Source: Neisseria animalis (GTDB taxonomy: Bacteria > Pseudomonadota > Gammaproteobacteria > Burkholderiales > Neisseriaceae). Taken from it: a stretch of 64,000 nt of DNA. Position 1 is the first letter of the stretch. Every line of letters begins with the position of its first letter. The position numbers were made by a program, and so were the translations under genes. Below are positions 63,834 through 64,000 of this stretch, piece after piece. The notes beneath the pieces were generated by a model. It worked only from the letters and a program-made list of their open reading frames with translations, made no database searches and was not told the DNA's origin. The stretch spans positions 930,001 to 994,000 of the forward strand of contig NZ_LR134287.1 of the NCBI RefSeq assembly GCF_900636515.1. Direction: 5' to 3'.

Positions 63834-64000
63834 ATGACCCGACACACCTGTTTCCATTGCGGATTGGACGTTCCCGAATCCGTGCATTTACCCGTTGTCT
63901 TTGAAAATCAGGAGCGCGAAACCTGCTGCGTGGGCTGTCAGGCTGTGGCGCAGAGCATTATCGAAGCAGGATTGGGCAGCTATTACAAACAACGTACCGC
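63834..64000 (+). CDS. CcoI/FixI-type copper P-type ATPase, N-terminal part (partial)
   Basis: The frame starts MTRHTCFHCGLDVPESVH and runs off the right edge after 55 codons. CFHCGL and later ETCCVGCQAVAQSIIEAGLG with SYYKQRT form the cysteine-rich metal-binding segment at the start of CcoI/FixI copper ATPases, which supply copper for cbb3 oxidase. The catalytic domains lie outside the window. Confidence 0.8.
   Translation, partial: MTRHTCFHCGLDVPESVHLPVVFENQERETCCVGCQAVAQSIIEAGLGSYYKQRT

Overview
The window is chromosomal DNA from a member of the Neisseriaceae, most likely the genus Neisseria. Three things point there. Neisserial DNA uptake sequences (core GCCGTCTG) are everywhere, many as inverted pairs that act as terminators. 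A 107-bp Correia-like (CREE/nemis-type) repeat occurs 12 times. The housekeeping proteins (PriB, PstS, the BASS transporter, P-II, RpsF-PriB-RpsR-RplI order) are neisserial in type. The dominant uptake word is GCCGTCTGCAAA or GCCGTCTGTAAA rather than GCCGTCTGAA, so the species is probably not N. meningitidis or N. gonorrhoeae. I do not name a species.

Layout. 1-6.7 kb: end of an RnfH-like gene, pth, two small genes, pepP, a bile-acid/sodium-symporter-family gene, rpe, riboflavin synthase and a DUF815 ATPase. 7-10 kb: a Spy/CpxP-like periplasmic protein, nlpD, and a decayed three-gene cassette. 10-26 kb: purL, glnB, cysN (without cysD), mnmA, murI, tsaE-amiC, nth, hemW, ridA, apaH and malic enzyme. 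26-34.7 kb: a glycosyltransferase, pmbA, darP, a lipoprotein, recJ, an EamA transporter and ackA. 34.8-42 kb: the phosphate regulon, with phoU facing phoR-phoB-pstB-pstA-pstC-pstS; both ends carry a recognisable Pho box. 42.2-43.7 kb: the rpsF-priB-rpsR-rplI operon. 53-64 kb: a cysteine-cluster protein, tRNA-Ser, two tRNA-Leu, rnr, trmB, an unknown lipoprotein, an ArsC-like reductase, ppiD, psd, hflX and the start of a CcoI/FixI-type copper ATPase.

The accessory part is 44-53 kb. A WYL-domain regulator is followed, all on the plus strand, by a small membrane protein, a 506-residue protein with a coiled coil and glycine-rich hydrophobic segments, a TerB-like gene, and a 337-residue glycine-zipper protein. 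The TerB-like gene is split by a 3,838-bp transposon at 47740-51577. That element has 24-bp terminal inverted repeats (23/24 identical), an 8-bp target duplication (GGTTTTGG), an IS1595/ISXO2-family transposase, and four passengers: a complete EcoRV-like restriction-modification pair (endonuclease, Dam-family adenine methyltransferase), a small DUF6471-like protein and a coiled-coil/winged-helix-like protein. It is AT-rich and I saw no uptake sequence in it, which fits recent transfer. The transposon and the WYL/TerB/glycine-zipper operon it interrupts are the most interesting parts of the window.

Links between genes: NlpD (7.7 kb) is the known activator of AmiC (19.3 kb). PhoR-PhoB should control pstS and phoU through the Pho boxes. 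P-II (GlnB) is flanked by two direct Correia-like repeats.
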